From: DATFDN01 sp963830565
Lineage (GTDB): Bacteria; Pseudomonadota; Alphaproteobacteria; Acetobacterales; Acetobacteraceae
Direction of reading: 5' to 3'
Assembly (NCBI GenBank): GCA_963830565.1
Contig: CAWHMO010000004.1
Coordinates: 124,001-188,000, forward strand
DNA: 64,000 nucleotides
Made by a program: the position numbers and the translations under genes. The notes under the pieces are model-generated. The model made no database searches and had not been told where the DNA came from. It was given only the letters and a program-made list of their open reading frames with translations. Positions 17,541-30,010 of the stretch are shown piece by piece (positions within the stretch are counted from its first letter, which is position 1; every line of letters begins with the position of its first letter).

Positions 17541-18163
17541 CACGGCCGCGGCGGGGCTGCCCGCGTCGGCGTCGACGCGGGTCCGGGCCGCGATGGACCG
17601 GCGGCATGGCGAAGGCCGGCGGTCAGGTAGTCCCAGCCGGTCACGAAGGTCAGGCCGGCGGCCACCCAAAGCATGGCCGCGCCGATCGCGTCCACCGGCA
17701 CGAAAGGCAGATGCACCAGCACGGCGGTGCTGTCCCCGGCGAGCAGGGTGCCAAGCGCGCCCATCTGAAATCCGGTCTTCCACTTGGCGAGCCGGGTCAC
17801 CGGCAGCCCGACGCGAAGATCGGCCAGATACTCGCGCAGGCCGCTGACCAGGATCTCGCGCAGCAGGATCAGCACCGCCGGATAGAGCGTGAAGAACGGA
17901 AACCGCCCCTCCCCGGCCAGCATCATCAGCGCCGCGCCGACCAGCAGCTTGTCGGCGATCGGGTCGAGCATGCGCCCGAAGCTCGTCTGCTGGCGCCGGG
18001 CGCGGGCGATCCTGCCGTCCAGGTAGTCGGTGATGGCAGCGGCGCTGAACACCACGCAGGAGGCGAGATCGGCCGCCGGCAGGCGCAGCGAGACCAGCGC
18101 CACAAGCAGGGGGATGGCGGCGATCCGGGACAGGGTGAGCAGGTTCGGCAGATCGGTTGGCAT
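17540..18163 (-). CDS. pgsA: CDP-diacylglycerol-glycerol-3-phosphate phosphatidyltransferase
   Basis: Integral membrane enzyme that makes phosphatidylglycerol phosphate. The CDP-alcohol phosphotransferase signature (D-G-x2-A-R-x8-G-x3-D-x3-D) lies near residues 45-70, as DYLDGRIARARR and GRMLDPIADK. Several hydrophobic helices follow, and the C-terminal 25 residues are Pro/Arg-rich. ATG 18163 (MPTDLPNLLT) matches the usual family start; the frame extends further upstream without family similarity. Confidence 0.92.
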   Translation of the reverse strand: MPTDLPNLLTLSRIAAIPLLVALVSLRLPAADLASCVVFSAAAITDYLDGRIARARRQQTSFGRMLDPIADKLLVGAALMMLAGEGRFPFFTLYPAVLILLREILVSGLREYLADLRVGLPVTRLAKWKTGFQMGALGTLLAGDSTAVLVHLPFVPVDAIGAAMLWVAAGLTFVTGWDYLTAGLRHAAGPSRPGPASTPTRAAPPRP

Positions 18164-18243
18164 CGCGCGAGCGGTGGAAAAGGGCCGCGGGCAGCATATC
18201 GGCCCGAGACGCGCCGCAAGCAATGCGCAACATGTGGGTTACA

Positions 18244-19794
18244 ATGACTTCCGATATGCACCTCATGTCCCGTCCCCGCCGACACCGACTGGCCAGCCTG
18301 GGTGGCTCTCTTGCCGTCGCCGGTCTCGCGCTCGGCCTCGCCGGCTGCGACCTTGGCCCGAACTATCGCCGACCCGGGCTGGACACCCCGACCCGCTTCG
18401 GTGCCCCCCCAGCCGGCGCGCAAACCGTCTGGCCGGGCCAGGGCTGGTGGCGCGGCTTCGGCTCGGCCGATCTCGACCGGCTGATCGCCGATGCCCAGGC
18501 GCGCAACTTCGACATCGCCGCCGCGGTCGCCCGCGTGCGCCAGGCCGACGCGGCGGTGCGCATCGCCGGTGCCACCCTGCTGCCCGTGCTGGGCGCCAGC
18601 GCGGGCACGAGCCTCACCCAGGAGGGCCTGGGCAGCCGCAGCTTCTCCACCTCGGGCCGCGGCGGGGCCGGATCGATCACGCTGCACGACTACAGCGCGG
18701 GGCTCAATGTCGCCTACGAGACGGATTTCTGGGGGCGCTATCGCGCTGGGCGTCAGGCGGCGGTCGCGAACGCCATGTTCAGCCGCTACGACCAGCAGAC
18801 CGTCGCGCTGACGGTGCTGACCGACGTGGCACAGACCTGGTTCACCGCGCTGGAGCTGGTCGATCGGCTGGACGTGGCCCGCCGCAACCTCGCCGACGCC
18901 CAACGATCGCTGGCGGTGATCCAGGGCCGGCTGGCGGCCGGCACGGCTACGGCGCTCGATCGCGACCAGCAGGCCGCGCTGGTGGCGGCCGAGCGGGCAA
19001 CCATCCCTGGATTGCAGAACCAGCTCGCCCAGCAGCTCATCGGCCTCGGCATCCTGACCGGGCGCCCGCCGGAGGCGGTGAGGGTGCGACCCGGCACCCT
19101 GACCGCGCTCGGCCTGCCCCTCGTCTCGCCTGGGCTGCCGTCGGAACTCCTGCGCCGGCGCCCTGACGTCGCCTCGGCCGAGGCGCAGCTTCTCGCTTCA
19201 AACTATGACATCAAGGCCGCGCGGGCCGCCTTCTTTCCATCGGTCTCGCTCACCGGCCAGCGCGGCTACTCCAACACTGCCCTCGCGAACCTGTTCACGC
19301 CGGGGGGCCTGATCGCCTCGCTCGCGGCCAGCCTGACGCAGCCCGTGTTCGAGGGCGGCGCGCTGCGCGGCCAGCTTGAGCAGGCGAAGGGCCGCTACGC
19401 CGAATTGCTGGCGGACTACCGGAAGGCCGTGGTGCAGGCGTTCACCGATGTGGAGGATGCGCTGGTCGCATGGCGCTACACCAGCGAGCAGGAGGCCCTG
19501 CAGCGCGACGCCGTGGCCACCGCGCGGCGAGCCCTGGTGGCGGCGCAGGCGCAGATCGCGGCGGGCACGGCCGACGTCACCACCCTGCTCACCACCGAGA
19601 CGACGCTGTTTTCCGACGAGGACACGCTGGCGCAGATCCGCCTGTCGCGCTTCCTCGCCCTGCTTGATCTCTACAAAGCCCTTGGCGGCGGCTGGGTGAT
19701 GCCGGCGGGGACCATCAACAGCCAGTTCCCCGGCCTGGAGCCGGGCATCCTGAAAGGTGGCCTGGCGCTGCCGATCGGTGGGAATCTAGAATGA
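18244..19794 (+). CDS. RND efflux outer-membrane lipoprotein (NodT/OprM type)
   Basis: Outer-membrane channel of a tripartite pump, about 516 residues from ATG 18244. In-frame ATGs at 18256 and 18265 are alternatives. Lipobox GLAGC sits at residues 31-35, then LGPNYRRP as in OprM/NodT proteins. Two OEP repeats follow, with coiled segments (ARRNLADAQRSLAVIQGRLA and YTSEQEALQRDAVATARRAL). It begins a four-gene plus-strand set with the periplasmic adaptor and two inner-membrane permeases, so all parts of the pump are present. It is divergent from pgsA. Confidence 0.9.
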   Translation: MTSDMHLMSRPRRHRLASLGGSLAVAGLALGLAGCDLGPNYRRPGLDTPTRFGAPPAGAQTVWPGQGWWRGFGSADLDRLIADAQARNFDIAAAVARVRQADAAVRIAGATLLPVLGASAGTSLTQEGLGSRSFSTSGRGGAGSITLHDYSAGLNVAYETDFWGRYRAGRQAAVANAMFSRYDQQTVALTVLTDVAQTWFTALELVDRLDVARRNLADAQRSLAVIQGRLAAGTATALDRDQQAALVAAERATIPGLQNQLAQQLIGLGILTGRPPEAVRVRPGTLTALGLPLVSPGLPSELLRRRPDVASAEAQLLASNYDIKAARAAFFPSVSLTGQRGYSNTALANLFTPGGLIASLAASLTQPVFEGGALRGQLEQAKGRYAELLADYRKAVVQAFTDVEDALVAWRYTSEQEALQRDAVATARRALVAAQAQIAAGTADVTTLLTTETTLFSDEDTLAQIRLSRFLALLDLYKALGGGWVMPAGTINSQFPGLEPGILKGGLALPIGGNLE

Positions 19795-19864
19795 TCGATT
19801 GCCGCATTGCGTGCGCGTCCCGATATCCCAGCGCGCGGCGAGACCGGACGGAGGCCGCCTGAGC

Positions 19865-21126
19865 ATGGACATCGGCACGCGCGACAACATCACCCTTCAA
19901 GACCGGCCTCGCACGCGACGCTCGCGGCTGGCGGTGGGCTTAGTCTGTGTGCTGCTGCTAATAGGCATCGGCGCGGCGATCTGGCTCTGGCCCGCCAGCA
20001 AGACGACCAGCGGCAAGGCCGATCGCGCGGCGAACGCTCCAGTGCCGGTGCTTATCGCTGCCGCGGCGCAGCGCGACGTGCCGATCTGGCTCGAAGCGCT
20101 GGGCACCGTACAGGCGTACAAGACCGTCACGGTGAAGCCGGTAGTCGACGGCCAACTCATGGAGGTGGACTTCAAGGAGGGCCAGGAGGTCAAGCAGGGC
20201 GACGTGCTGGCCCGCATCGACCCGCGCACCTACCAGGCGGCGCTCGATCAAGCGGTGGCCAAGAAGGCGCAGGACGAGGCGCAGCTCGCCAACGCGAAGG
20301 TCGATTTGGCGCGCTACCAGAAGCTGGTGCAGAACAACTACACGACGGCGCAGCAGGCCGACACGCAGAAGGCGACGGTGGCGCAGCTCACCGCGCAGAT
20401 CGCCTCCGATCAGGCGGCGATCGACAACGCGCGCACGCTGCTGGGCTACACCACGATCACCTCGCCGATCGACGGACGCGCCGGTATCCGCCAGGTCGAT
20501 GCCGGTAACATCGTCCACGCCACGGACGCGACTGGGCTGGTCGTGCTGACGCAGCTTCGCCCCATCTCGGTGCTGTTCAACCTGCCCCAGCAAGACCTGG
20601 CACAGGTCGCGGCGGCGATGCAGCAGCAGAGCCCGGCGCCGGTGGAGGCGATGAGCGAGACCGGGCCGGCCTCCGGCGCCGTGCTCGACCGGGGCACGCT
20701 GACCGTGCTCGACAACCAGGTTGATCCAACCACCGGCACCATCAAGCTGAAGGCCACCTTTCCCAACCAGAACGAGACGCTCTGGCCGGGCGGCTTCGTG
20801 CGGGTGCGGCTACAGGTCGCGACCGCGCATGACGCGGTGACGGTGCCACCGGCTTCGGTCCAGCGCGGACCCAACGGCGATTACGTCTACATCGTCAAGC
20901 CAGACCACACCGTGCTCCGCCAGCCGGTCAAGCTCGGGCACCAGGACGCCGACACGGCGATCCTCGCCAGCGGCGTGCAACCGGGGCAGGAGGTCGTGAC
21001 CGATGGCGCCTCGCGCCTGTCGGACGGCAAGGCGGTGACGATCGCCCCCGCGCCGGGCGAGCCCGCACCCGCCGCAACGCCGCCGGACGGCACGGCGCGC
21101 ACCCGGCAGGGCCACAAGCACGCGAC

Positions 21127-21130
<4 letters not shown>
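19865..21130 (+). CDS. RND efflux periplasmic adaptor (MdtA-like)
   Basis: Membrane-fusion protein of 421 residues. One N-terminal membrane helix (about 20-40) is followed by a lipoyl-like half motif, a helical hairpin (AVAKKAQDEAQLANAKVDLA), the second lipoyl half (TSPIDGRAGIRQVDAGN) and a beta-barrel domain. ATG 19865 has GGAGG 10 bases upstream. It overlaps the first permease gene by 4 bases (ATGA). The MdtA-like sequence and the two permeases match an MdtABC-type pump. Confidence 0.92.
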
Positions 21131-24226
<3,096 letters not shown>

Positions 24227-24235
24227 TGCGCGGCG

Positions 24236-24353
24236 CCCTCACCCGGCTCGCTTCGCTCGCCGACCTCTCCCGCGAAGGCGGGAGAGGTGAAGCGGACTTT
24301 CCCCCCTCCCGCGGCGCGGGAGAGGGTGTCGAGCGCAGCGAGACGGGTGAGGG
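24236..24353. repeat. Nested palindromic element between the two permease genes, copy 1
   Basis: The outer arms pair CCCTCACCCG-type sequence (from 24236) with CGGGTGAGGG (ending 24353). Inside lie a perfect hairpin, ACCTCTCCCGC/GCGGGAGAGGT at 24263-24288, and a second imperfect one around 24304-24325. The same core and the GGCGAGCGAAGCGAGCCGG arm recur at 33127-33177, so this is a dispersed family. It sits inside the pump operon and could tune expression of the downstream permease. Confidence 0.75.
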
Positions 24354-24365
24354 CCGGGCGCGGCA

Positions 24366-27300
24366 ATGAACATCTCCGCCCCCTTCATCGCCCGGCCCGT
24401 CGCGACCACGCTGCTGGCCATCGGCATCCTCCTGTCCGGCCTGGTCGCCTATCGCTTCCTGCCGATATCGGCGCTGCCCAGCGTGGATATCCCAACCATC
24501 GTCATCATGGCCCAGCGCCCTGGCGCGGACCCGGAGACGATGGCGAACTCGGTAGCCGCGCCGCTGGAGCGGCGCCTCGGCGAGATCGCGGGCGTGACCG
24601 AGATCACCTCGACCAACTCGGTCGGCGCGACCTCGATCGTGGTGCAGTTCGATCTGGATCGCGACATCAACGGCGCGGCGCGGGACGTGCAGGCGGCGAT
24701 CAACGCCGCCACGACCGACCTGCCCGCGGACCTGCCGACCCGGCCGTACTATCGCAAGTTCAACCCGGCCGACGCGCCGATCATGACTATCGCGCTGTCG
24801 TCCGACACGCTGCCAGTCCGCGATATCTTCGATGCGGCCGACACGGTGCTGGGCCAGCGCCTGTCGCAGGTGGAGGGCGTGTCCAACGTCACCGTCAACG
24901 GCGCCGAGAAGCCGGCGGTGCGCGTCGACCTCGATCCGGCGCGGCTGGCCGCCGCGGGATTGTCCGCGCAAGACGTGACCAACGCGGTGAAGGCCGCCAA
25001 CGTCACCGAGCCGACGGGCGGCTTCCAGGGGCCGCTTCAGGCCGAGATGATCGGCGTCAACGGCCAGATCTCGCGCGCCGAGCAGTACCGTCGCCTGGTG
25101 CTGAAGGCGGGCAGCGGCGCGGTGCTGCAATTGTCGGATGTCGCCACGGTCACCGACGGCGTCGCCAACACCCGGCTCGCCGCCTGGGACGGCAAGCAGC
25201 CGGCGATCCTGCTCACGATCTCCAAGGAGGCCGGCGCCAACGTGATCCAGACGGTGGACCGGGTGAAGGCGCTGTTGCCGCAGCTCATGTCCTGGATGCC
25301 GGCCAACATCAAGCTGACGGTGATCCAGGACCGCACCGCGACCATCCGCGCCAGCGTCGCCGACGTGCAGTACACGCTGCTGGTGACCATCGCGCTGGTG
25401 CTGCTGGTGGTGCTGCTGTTCATGCGCCGGCTGGTGCCCATCCTGGCCGCCGCCGTCACCGTCCCGCTGTCGATCTGCGGGACGCTGGCCGGCATGTGGT
25501 TCATGGGCTTCCTGCTCGACAACTTCTCCTTGATGGCGCTCACCATCTCGGTCGGCTTCGTGGTGGACGACGCCATCGTGATGATCGAGAACATCGTCAC
25601 CCACATGGAGCGCGGCCTGCCGCCGCTACGCGCGGCAATCGAGGGCTCGCGCCAGATCGGCTTCACCGTCATCTCGATCAGCCTGTCGCTGATCGCGGTG
25701 TTCATCCCGCTGATCTTCATGGGCGGCATCCTGGGTCGGCTGTTCCATGAGTTCGCCCTCACGATGACCATGGCGATCGTCATCTCCGCCGCCGTCTCGC
25801 TCACGCTGACGCCGATGATCTGCGGACGCTGGATGCGGCCGGTGGCGGCGCCACGGGCAGGCGCCTTGGCCCGTCTGGACCAGGCGATCGAGCGCGCGCT
25901 CGGCGCGGTGCACCGCTTCTATGCCCGCACGCTCGGTTGGTCGCTGCGGCATCAAGGATTGATGCTGCTGGTGATGCTGGCGACGGTGGTGCTGACCGTG
26001 CGGCTGTACGGGACCGTCTCGAAGGGGTTCTTCCCGATCCAGGACACCGGCATCCTGATGGGATCCACGATCGCCTCGCCCGACATCTCGTTCGCCGCGA
26101 TGGAGGAGCGCCAGCGCGCGGTGGTCGACGTGCTGCTGGCCGACCCGGCGGTGGAGTCCGTGGGCTCGCAGGTGGGCGTCGCCAGCGGCTGGAGCTCGCT
26201 CAATCGCGGCCATCTCAATGTCAGCCTGAAGCCGCTATCCGAGCGGCACATCTCCTCGGAGGCGGTGATCGCCCGGCTAAGGCCCAAGCTCGCCCGGCTC
26301 GGCGGCATCCAGACATTCCTGCAATCCGCCCAGGACCTGCGCGGCGGCGGGCGCAGCGACGGCTCGCAGTTCCAGTTCGTGCTGATCAGCCAGGATCTGA
26401 CGGAGTTGCGGCACTGGTCGCAGGCGCTGGAAGACAAGCTGAAGGCGACGCCCGGCATCGCCGACGTCACCTCCGACCAGGACCGCGCCGGCCCGCAGGC
26501 GGACGTGGTGATCGACCGCGACGCGGCCGCCCGCCTCGGGGTCAGCGCCGCCGCGATCGACGCGGCGCTGAACAATGCCTTCGCCCAGCGCCAGGTCTCC
26601 ACGATCTACGCCCAGCGCAATCAGTACAAGGTGGTGGTGGAGACCGATCCGGCGCTACAGACCGCGCCGGTGATGCTGGATCGCGTCTATGTCGGGGCCA
26701 CCGGCGGCACTCAGGTGCCGCTGTCGGCGGTGGCGCGGTTCGAACGGGGTCAGGCGCCGCTGGCGGTGCGCCACCAGGGGCAGTTCCCGGCCGCCACGCT
26801 CAGCTTCAATCTCGCGCCTGGCATGGCGCTGGGCGATGCCGAGAAGGCGGTCGCCGACGCCGCCGCGGCGCTCAGGATGCCGCCCGAGGTGCGCACCGAG
26901 TTCGCCGGAAACGCGAAATGGCTGCAGCAGACGACGTCCACCGAGCCGCTGCTGATCGGCGCCGCGCTGGTCGCGATCTATATCGTCCTGGGGGTACTGT
27001 ACGAGAGCCTGCTGCACCCGTTGACCATCATCTCGACGCTGCCGGCGGCCGGGCTGGGCGCCCTGCTGGCGCTGCTTGTCGCCGGCCAGCCGCTCGACGT
27101 CATGGGCCTGATCGCGATCGTGCTGCTGATGGGCATCGTCAAGAAGAACGGGATCATGCTGGTCGATTTCGCGCTGGAGGCGGAGCGCGTGCGCGGCCTG
27201 TCGCCGGCCCAGGCGATCCACGCCGCGTCGCTCGAGCGGTTCCGTCCGATCCTGATGACGACGCTCGCCGCGCTGTTCGGCGCGCTGCCGCTGGCGCTGG

Positions 27301-27467
27301 CGTTCGGCACCGGATCGGAGATGCGCCGCCCGCTCGGCATCGCCATCGCGGGCGGGCTGGCCGTGTCGCAGGTGCTGACGCTCTACACGACGCCGGCCGT
27401 GTATCTCGCGCTGGAGCGGCTGGCGGGAAAGCGGCGGCCGATCATCGCGCCGAGCGCCGCGGAGTGA
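24366..27467 (+). CDS. RND efflux permease 2 (MdtC-like)
   Basis: Intact 1033-residue permease. It has the N-terminal helix start MNISAPFIARPVATTLLAIG, two large periplasmic loops and the proton-relay helix with FVVDDAIVMIENI. The conserved end segment MGIVKKNGIMLVDFALEAER is present. It is a diverged tandem paralogue of the preceding gene, as in MdtB/MdtC pumps, where the two form a heterotrimer. The substrates of this pump cannot be predicted; related systems export bile salts, novobiocin and other drugs. Confidence 0.92.
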   Translation: MNISAPFIARPVATTLLAIGILLSGLVAYRFLPISALPSVDIPTIVIMAQRPGADPETMANSVAAPLERRLGEIAGVTEITSTNSVGATSIVVQFDLDRDINGAARDVQAAINAATTDLPADLPTRPYYRKFNPADAPIMTIALSSDTLPVRDIFDAADTVLGQRLSQVEGVSNVTVNGAEKPAVRVDLDPARLAAAGLSAQDVTNAVKAANVTEPTGGFQGPLQAEMIGVNGQISRAEQYRRLVLKAGSGAVLQLSDVATVTDGVANTRLAAWDGKQPAILLTISKEAGANVIQTVDRVKALLPQLMSWMPANIKLTVIQDRTATIRASVADVQYTLLVTIALVLLVVLLFMRRLVPILAAAVTVPLSICGTLAGMWFMGFLLDNFSLMALTISVGFVVDDAIVMIENIVTHMERGLPPLRAAIEGSRQIGFTVISISLSLIAVFIPLIFMGGILGRLFHEFALTMTMAIVISAAVSLTLTPMICGRWMRPVAAPRAGALARLDQAIERALGAVHRFYARTLGWSLRHQGLMLLVMLATVVLTVRLYGTVSKGFFPIQDTGILMGSTIASPDISFAAMEERQRAVVDVLLADPAVESVGSQVGVASGWSSLNRGHLNVSLKPLSERHISSEAVIARLRPKLARLGGIQTFLQSAQDLRGGGRSDGSQFQFVLISQDLTELRHWSQALEDKLKATPGIADVTSDQDRAGPQADVVIDRDAAARLGVSAAAIDAALNNAFAQRQVSTIYAQRNQYKVVVETDPALQTAPVMLDRVYVGATGGTQVPLSAVARFERGQAPLAVRHQGQFPAATLSFNLAPGMALGDAEKAVADAAAALRMPPEVRTEFAGNAKWLQQTTSTEPLLIGAALVAIYIVLGVLYESLLHPLTIISTLPAAGLGALLALLVAGQPLDVMGLIAIVLLMGIVKKNGIMLVDFALEAERVRGLSPAQAIHAASLERFRPILMTTLAALFGALPLALAFGTGSEMRRPLGIAIAGGLAVSQVLTLYTTPAVYLALERLAGKRRPIIAPSAAE

Positions 27468-27525
27468 TCCCGCCGTCCTGCCGGCTCCGCCTCTGGTTGG
27501 CGCAGCCGGGGCTGGTGGCCCGCTC

Positions 27526-27948
27526 TCAGCCGACGATCTCGATCGCGGCGAAGAAGAAGGCGATCTCCGTCGCCGCGTTCTCCGGACTGTCCGACCCGTG
27601 CACCGAGTTGGCCTCGATGCTCTCGGCGAACTCGGCGCGGATCGTGCCCGAAGCGGCCTTCGTGGGGTCGGTCGCGCCCATCACCTCGCGGTTGCGGATG
27701 ACCGCACCTTCGCCTTCCAGCACCTGCGCCACCACCGGGCCGGAGGTCATGAACCGCACCAGGTCGCGGAAGAAGCCCCGCTCGCGGTGCACGGCGTAGA
27801 ATGCCTCGGCCTGCGCCTCGGTCAGCTGCAGCCGCTTCTGCGCGATGATGCGCAGCCCCGCCCCTTCCAGCGCGGCGTTCACGCGCCCGGTCAAATTCCG
27901 CCGCGTGGCGTCGGGCTTGATGATGGACAGCGTGCGCTCGACCGCCAT
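27526..27948 (-). CDS. ndk: Nucleoside diphosphate kinase
   Basis: A 140-residue enzyme, exactly the normal bacterial length from ATG 27948 (MAVERTLSIIKPDA). It transfers the gamma-phosphate of ATP to NDPs through phosphohistidine H117 in IEANSVHGSDS. NLTGRV and GATDPTKA are also present. It converges with the pump operon and is divergent from the ABC-F gene. Confidence 0.97.
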   Translation of the reverse strand: MAVERTLSIIKPDATRRNLTGRVNAALEGAGLRIIAQKRLQLTEAQAEAFYAVHRERGFFRDLVRFMTSGPVVAQVLEGEGAVIRNREVMGATDPTKAASGTIRAEFAESIEANSVHGSDSPENAATEIAFFFAAIEIVG

Positions 27949-28032
27949 GCGGGTGTTCCTTCGGCATGCGTGGGAAATCCGGCCGGTCACTAGGCGTTCC
28001 CTCCTGCACGGGCAACTGCTAAGTCGCTGCGC

Positions 28033-29889
28033 ATGTCGCTTCTGGTGATCTCGGACGCGGTGATCCGTGTGGGCGGACGCGCGCTGCTCGACCGCGCCGA
28101 CCTGACCATCGATCCGGGCCGGCGGATCGGCCTCGTGGGCCGCAACGGCGCCGGAAAAACAACTCTGCTCCGCGCCATCGCCGGCGAGGTGCCGCTGGAT
28201 GGCGGGGAGATGCGGCTAGCCGCCCGTGCCCGGCTCGCGACCGTCGCGCAGGAGGCGCCTTCGGGCGGCGACAGCCTGCTCGCGACCGTGCTGCGCGGCG
28301 ACCCGGAGCGGCTCGCGCTTCTGGGCGAGGCGGAAACCGCGGCACCCGAGCGGCTGGCCGAAATCCACGAACGCCTGCGCGCCATCGGCGCCGAGGCCGC
28401 GCCCGCGCGCGCCGCCGCGATCCTGGCCGGGCTGGGGTTCGATGAGGCGGCGCAGGCCCGCCCCGTCTCGAGCTTTTCCGGCGGCTGGCGGATGCGCGTG
28501 GCGCTGGCGACCGCGCTGTTTTCCGCGCCCGACCTGCTGCTATTGGACGAGCCGACCAACCACCTCGACCTGGAGGCGACGCTGTGGCTGGAGACGTGGC
28601 TCGCGCGCTTCCCCGGCTCGGCGTTGATCGTCTCGCATGATCGCGGCTTGCTGGACCGCGCGGTGGACGCGATCGCCCATCTGGATCGCGGCCGGATCAC
28701 GCTCACGCCCGGCGGCTTCGAGGAGTTCGTGCGCATCCGCACCGAGCGCGCCGCGCAGCAGGCCAGCGCCGCCGAGCGGATCGCCAGGGAGCGGGCGCAC
28801 ATCCAGCGTTTCGTCGATCGCTTCCGCTACAAGGCGAGCAAGGCGCGGCAGGCGCAGTCCCGGCTCAAGGCGCTGGCGCGGCTGCCGGCGATCGAGACGA
28901 TGATCGAGGACGCGCCGACGCGCTTCGCTTTCCCCGAGCCGGCGCGCATCGCCCCGCCGATCCTGGCGCTGGAGCGGGCCGCGGTCGGCTATGACGGCGT
29001 GCCGGTGCTGCGCGAGTTGTCACTGACGATCGACATGGACGACCGGATCGCGCTGCTGGGCGCCAACGGCAACGGCAAGTCCACCCTGGCGCGGCTGCTC
29101 GCCGGCCGGCTCGACCTATTAGCCGGGGAGATGCGGCGCGGGCCGAGGCTGCGCGTCGGCTACTTCGCCCAGCATCAGATGGACGAGCTGGCGACGGACG
29201 AGTCGCCGCTCGCCCATCTCGCCCGCATGCTGCCGCGCGCCACCCAGACCCAGTTGCGCGCCCAGCTCGCGCGATTCGGCCTGGACGCGGACCGGGCGGA
29301 GACGCCGGCCGGCGATCTTTCGGGTGGCGAGAAGGCGCGCCTGCTGCTCGCTCTGGCGACGCGCGACGCGCCGCAGCTGCTCATTCTCGACGAGCCGACC
29401 AACCACCTCGACATCGACGCGCGCGAGGCGCTGGTGAAGGCCCTGGCCGACTTCGAGGGCGCCGTCCTGCTCATCACCCACGACCCGCATCTGGTCGAAC
29501 TGGTGGCCGACCGGCTGTGGCTGGTCGCCGACGGCACCGCCCGGCCGTTCGAGGGTGATCTCGACGAGTACCGGGCCCTGCTCTCGGAGCGGGCACGGCC
29601 CCCGGCCAAGGTCGACTCGGCCAGCCGGCGGGAGGAGCGGCGCGGTCGGGCCGAGGCGCGTGCCGCGCTGGCGCCGCTGCGCCGCCAGGCGCGCGACGCG
29701 GAGGCGGCGCTCGACCGGCTGTCGGCGGAGCGGCTGCGGATCGAGCGCGTCCTGGCCGATCCGCGACTCTACGAGCCGGGGCGAGGCGCGGACATCGCGG
29801 CCGCAAACGCACGCCTGGCCGCCATCGCCCGGGAGGCGGCGGCAGCCGAGACCGCGTGGCTCGCGGCGCAGGAGGCGCTGGAGGTGTGA
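28033..29889 (+). CDS. ABC-F family ATPase (Uup/YheS-like)
   Basis: Soluble protein of 618 residues with two ABC modules and no membrane domain. Module 1 has GRNGAGKTT, SFSGGWRMR and LLLLDEPTNHLD. Module 2 has GANGNGKST, LSGGEKAR and LILDEPTNHLD. Between them lies the basic linker rich in Arg/Lys/Gln typical of ABC-F. The C-terminal 80 residues form a charged coiled coil as in Uup. Such proteins act at the ribosome or on DNA integrity; the exact subfamily is not settled here. Confidence 0.9.
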   Translation: MSLLVISDAVIRVGGRALLDRADLTIDPGRRIGLVGRNGAGKTTLLRAIAGEVPLDGGEMRLAARARLATVAQEAPSGGDSLLATVLRGDPERLALLGEAETAAPERLAEIHERLRAIGAEAAPARAAAILAGLGFDEAAQARPVSSFSGGWRMRVALATALFSAPDLLLLDEPTNHLDLEATLWLETWLARFPGSALIVSHDRGLLDRAVDAIAHLDRGRITLTPGGFEEFVRIRTERAAQQASAAERIARERAHIQRFVDRFRYKASKARQAQSRLKALARLPAIETMIEDAPTRFAFPEPARIAPPILALERAAVGYDGVPVLRELSLTIDMDDRIALLGANGNGKSTLARLLAGRLDLLAGEMRRGPRLRVGYFAQHQMDELATDESPLAHLARMLPRATQTQLRAQLARFGLDADRAETPAGDLSGGEKARLLLALATRDAPQLLILDEPTNHLDIDAREALVKALADFEGAVLLITHDPHLVELVADRLWLVADGTARPFEGDLDEYRALLSERARPPAKVDSASRREERRGRAEARAALAPLRRQARDAEAALDRLSAERLRIERVLADPRLYEPGRGADIAAANARLAAIAREAAAAETAWLAAQEALEV

Positions 29890-30010
29890 TCCGCGTGGGA
29901 CATCAGCGTGCGGGCACAACCTTTGCGCGCGCCTCACGGCTTAGTTATTTCGAAACACACCGCGCTTCGGTCCAGTCTTATTCAGGATCGTTTGGAAAGG
30001 CCCCCCTCGG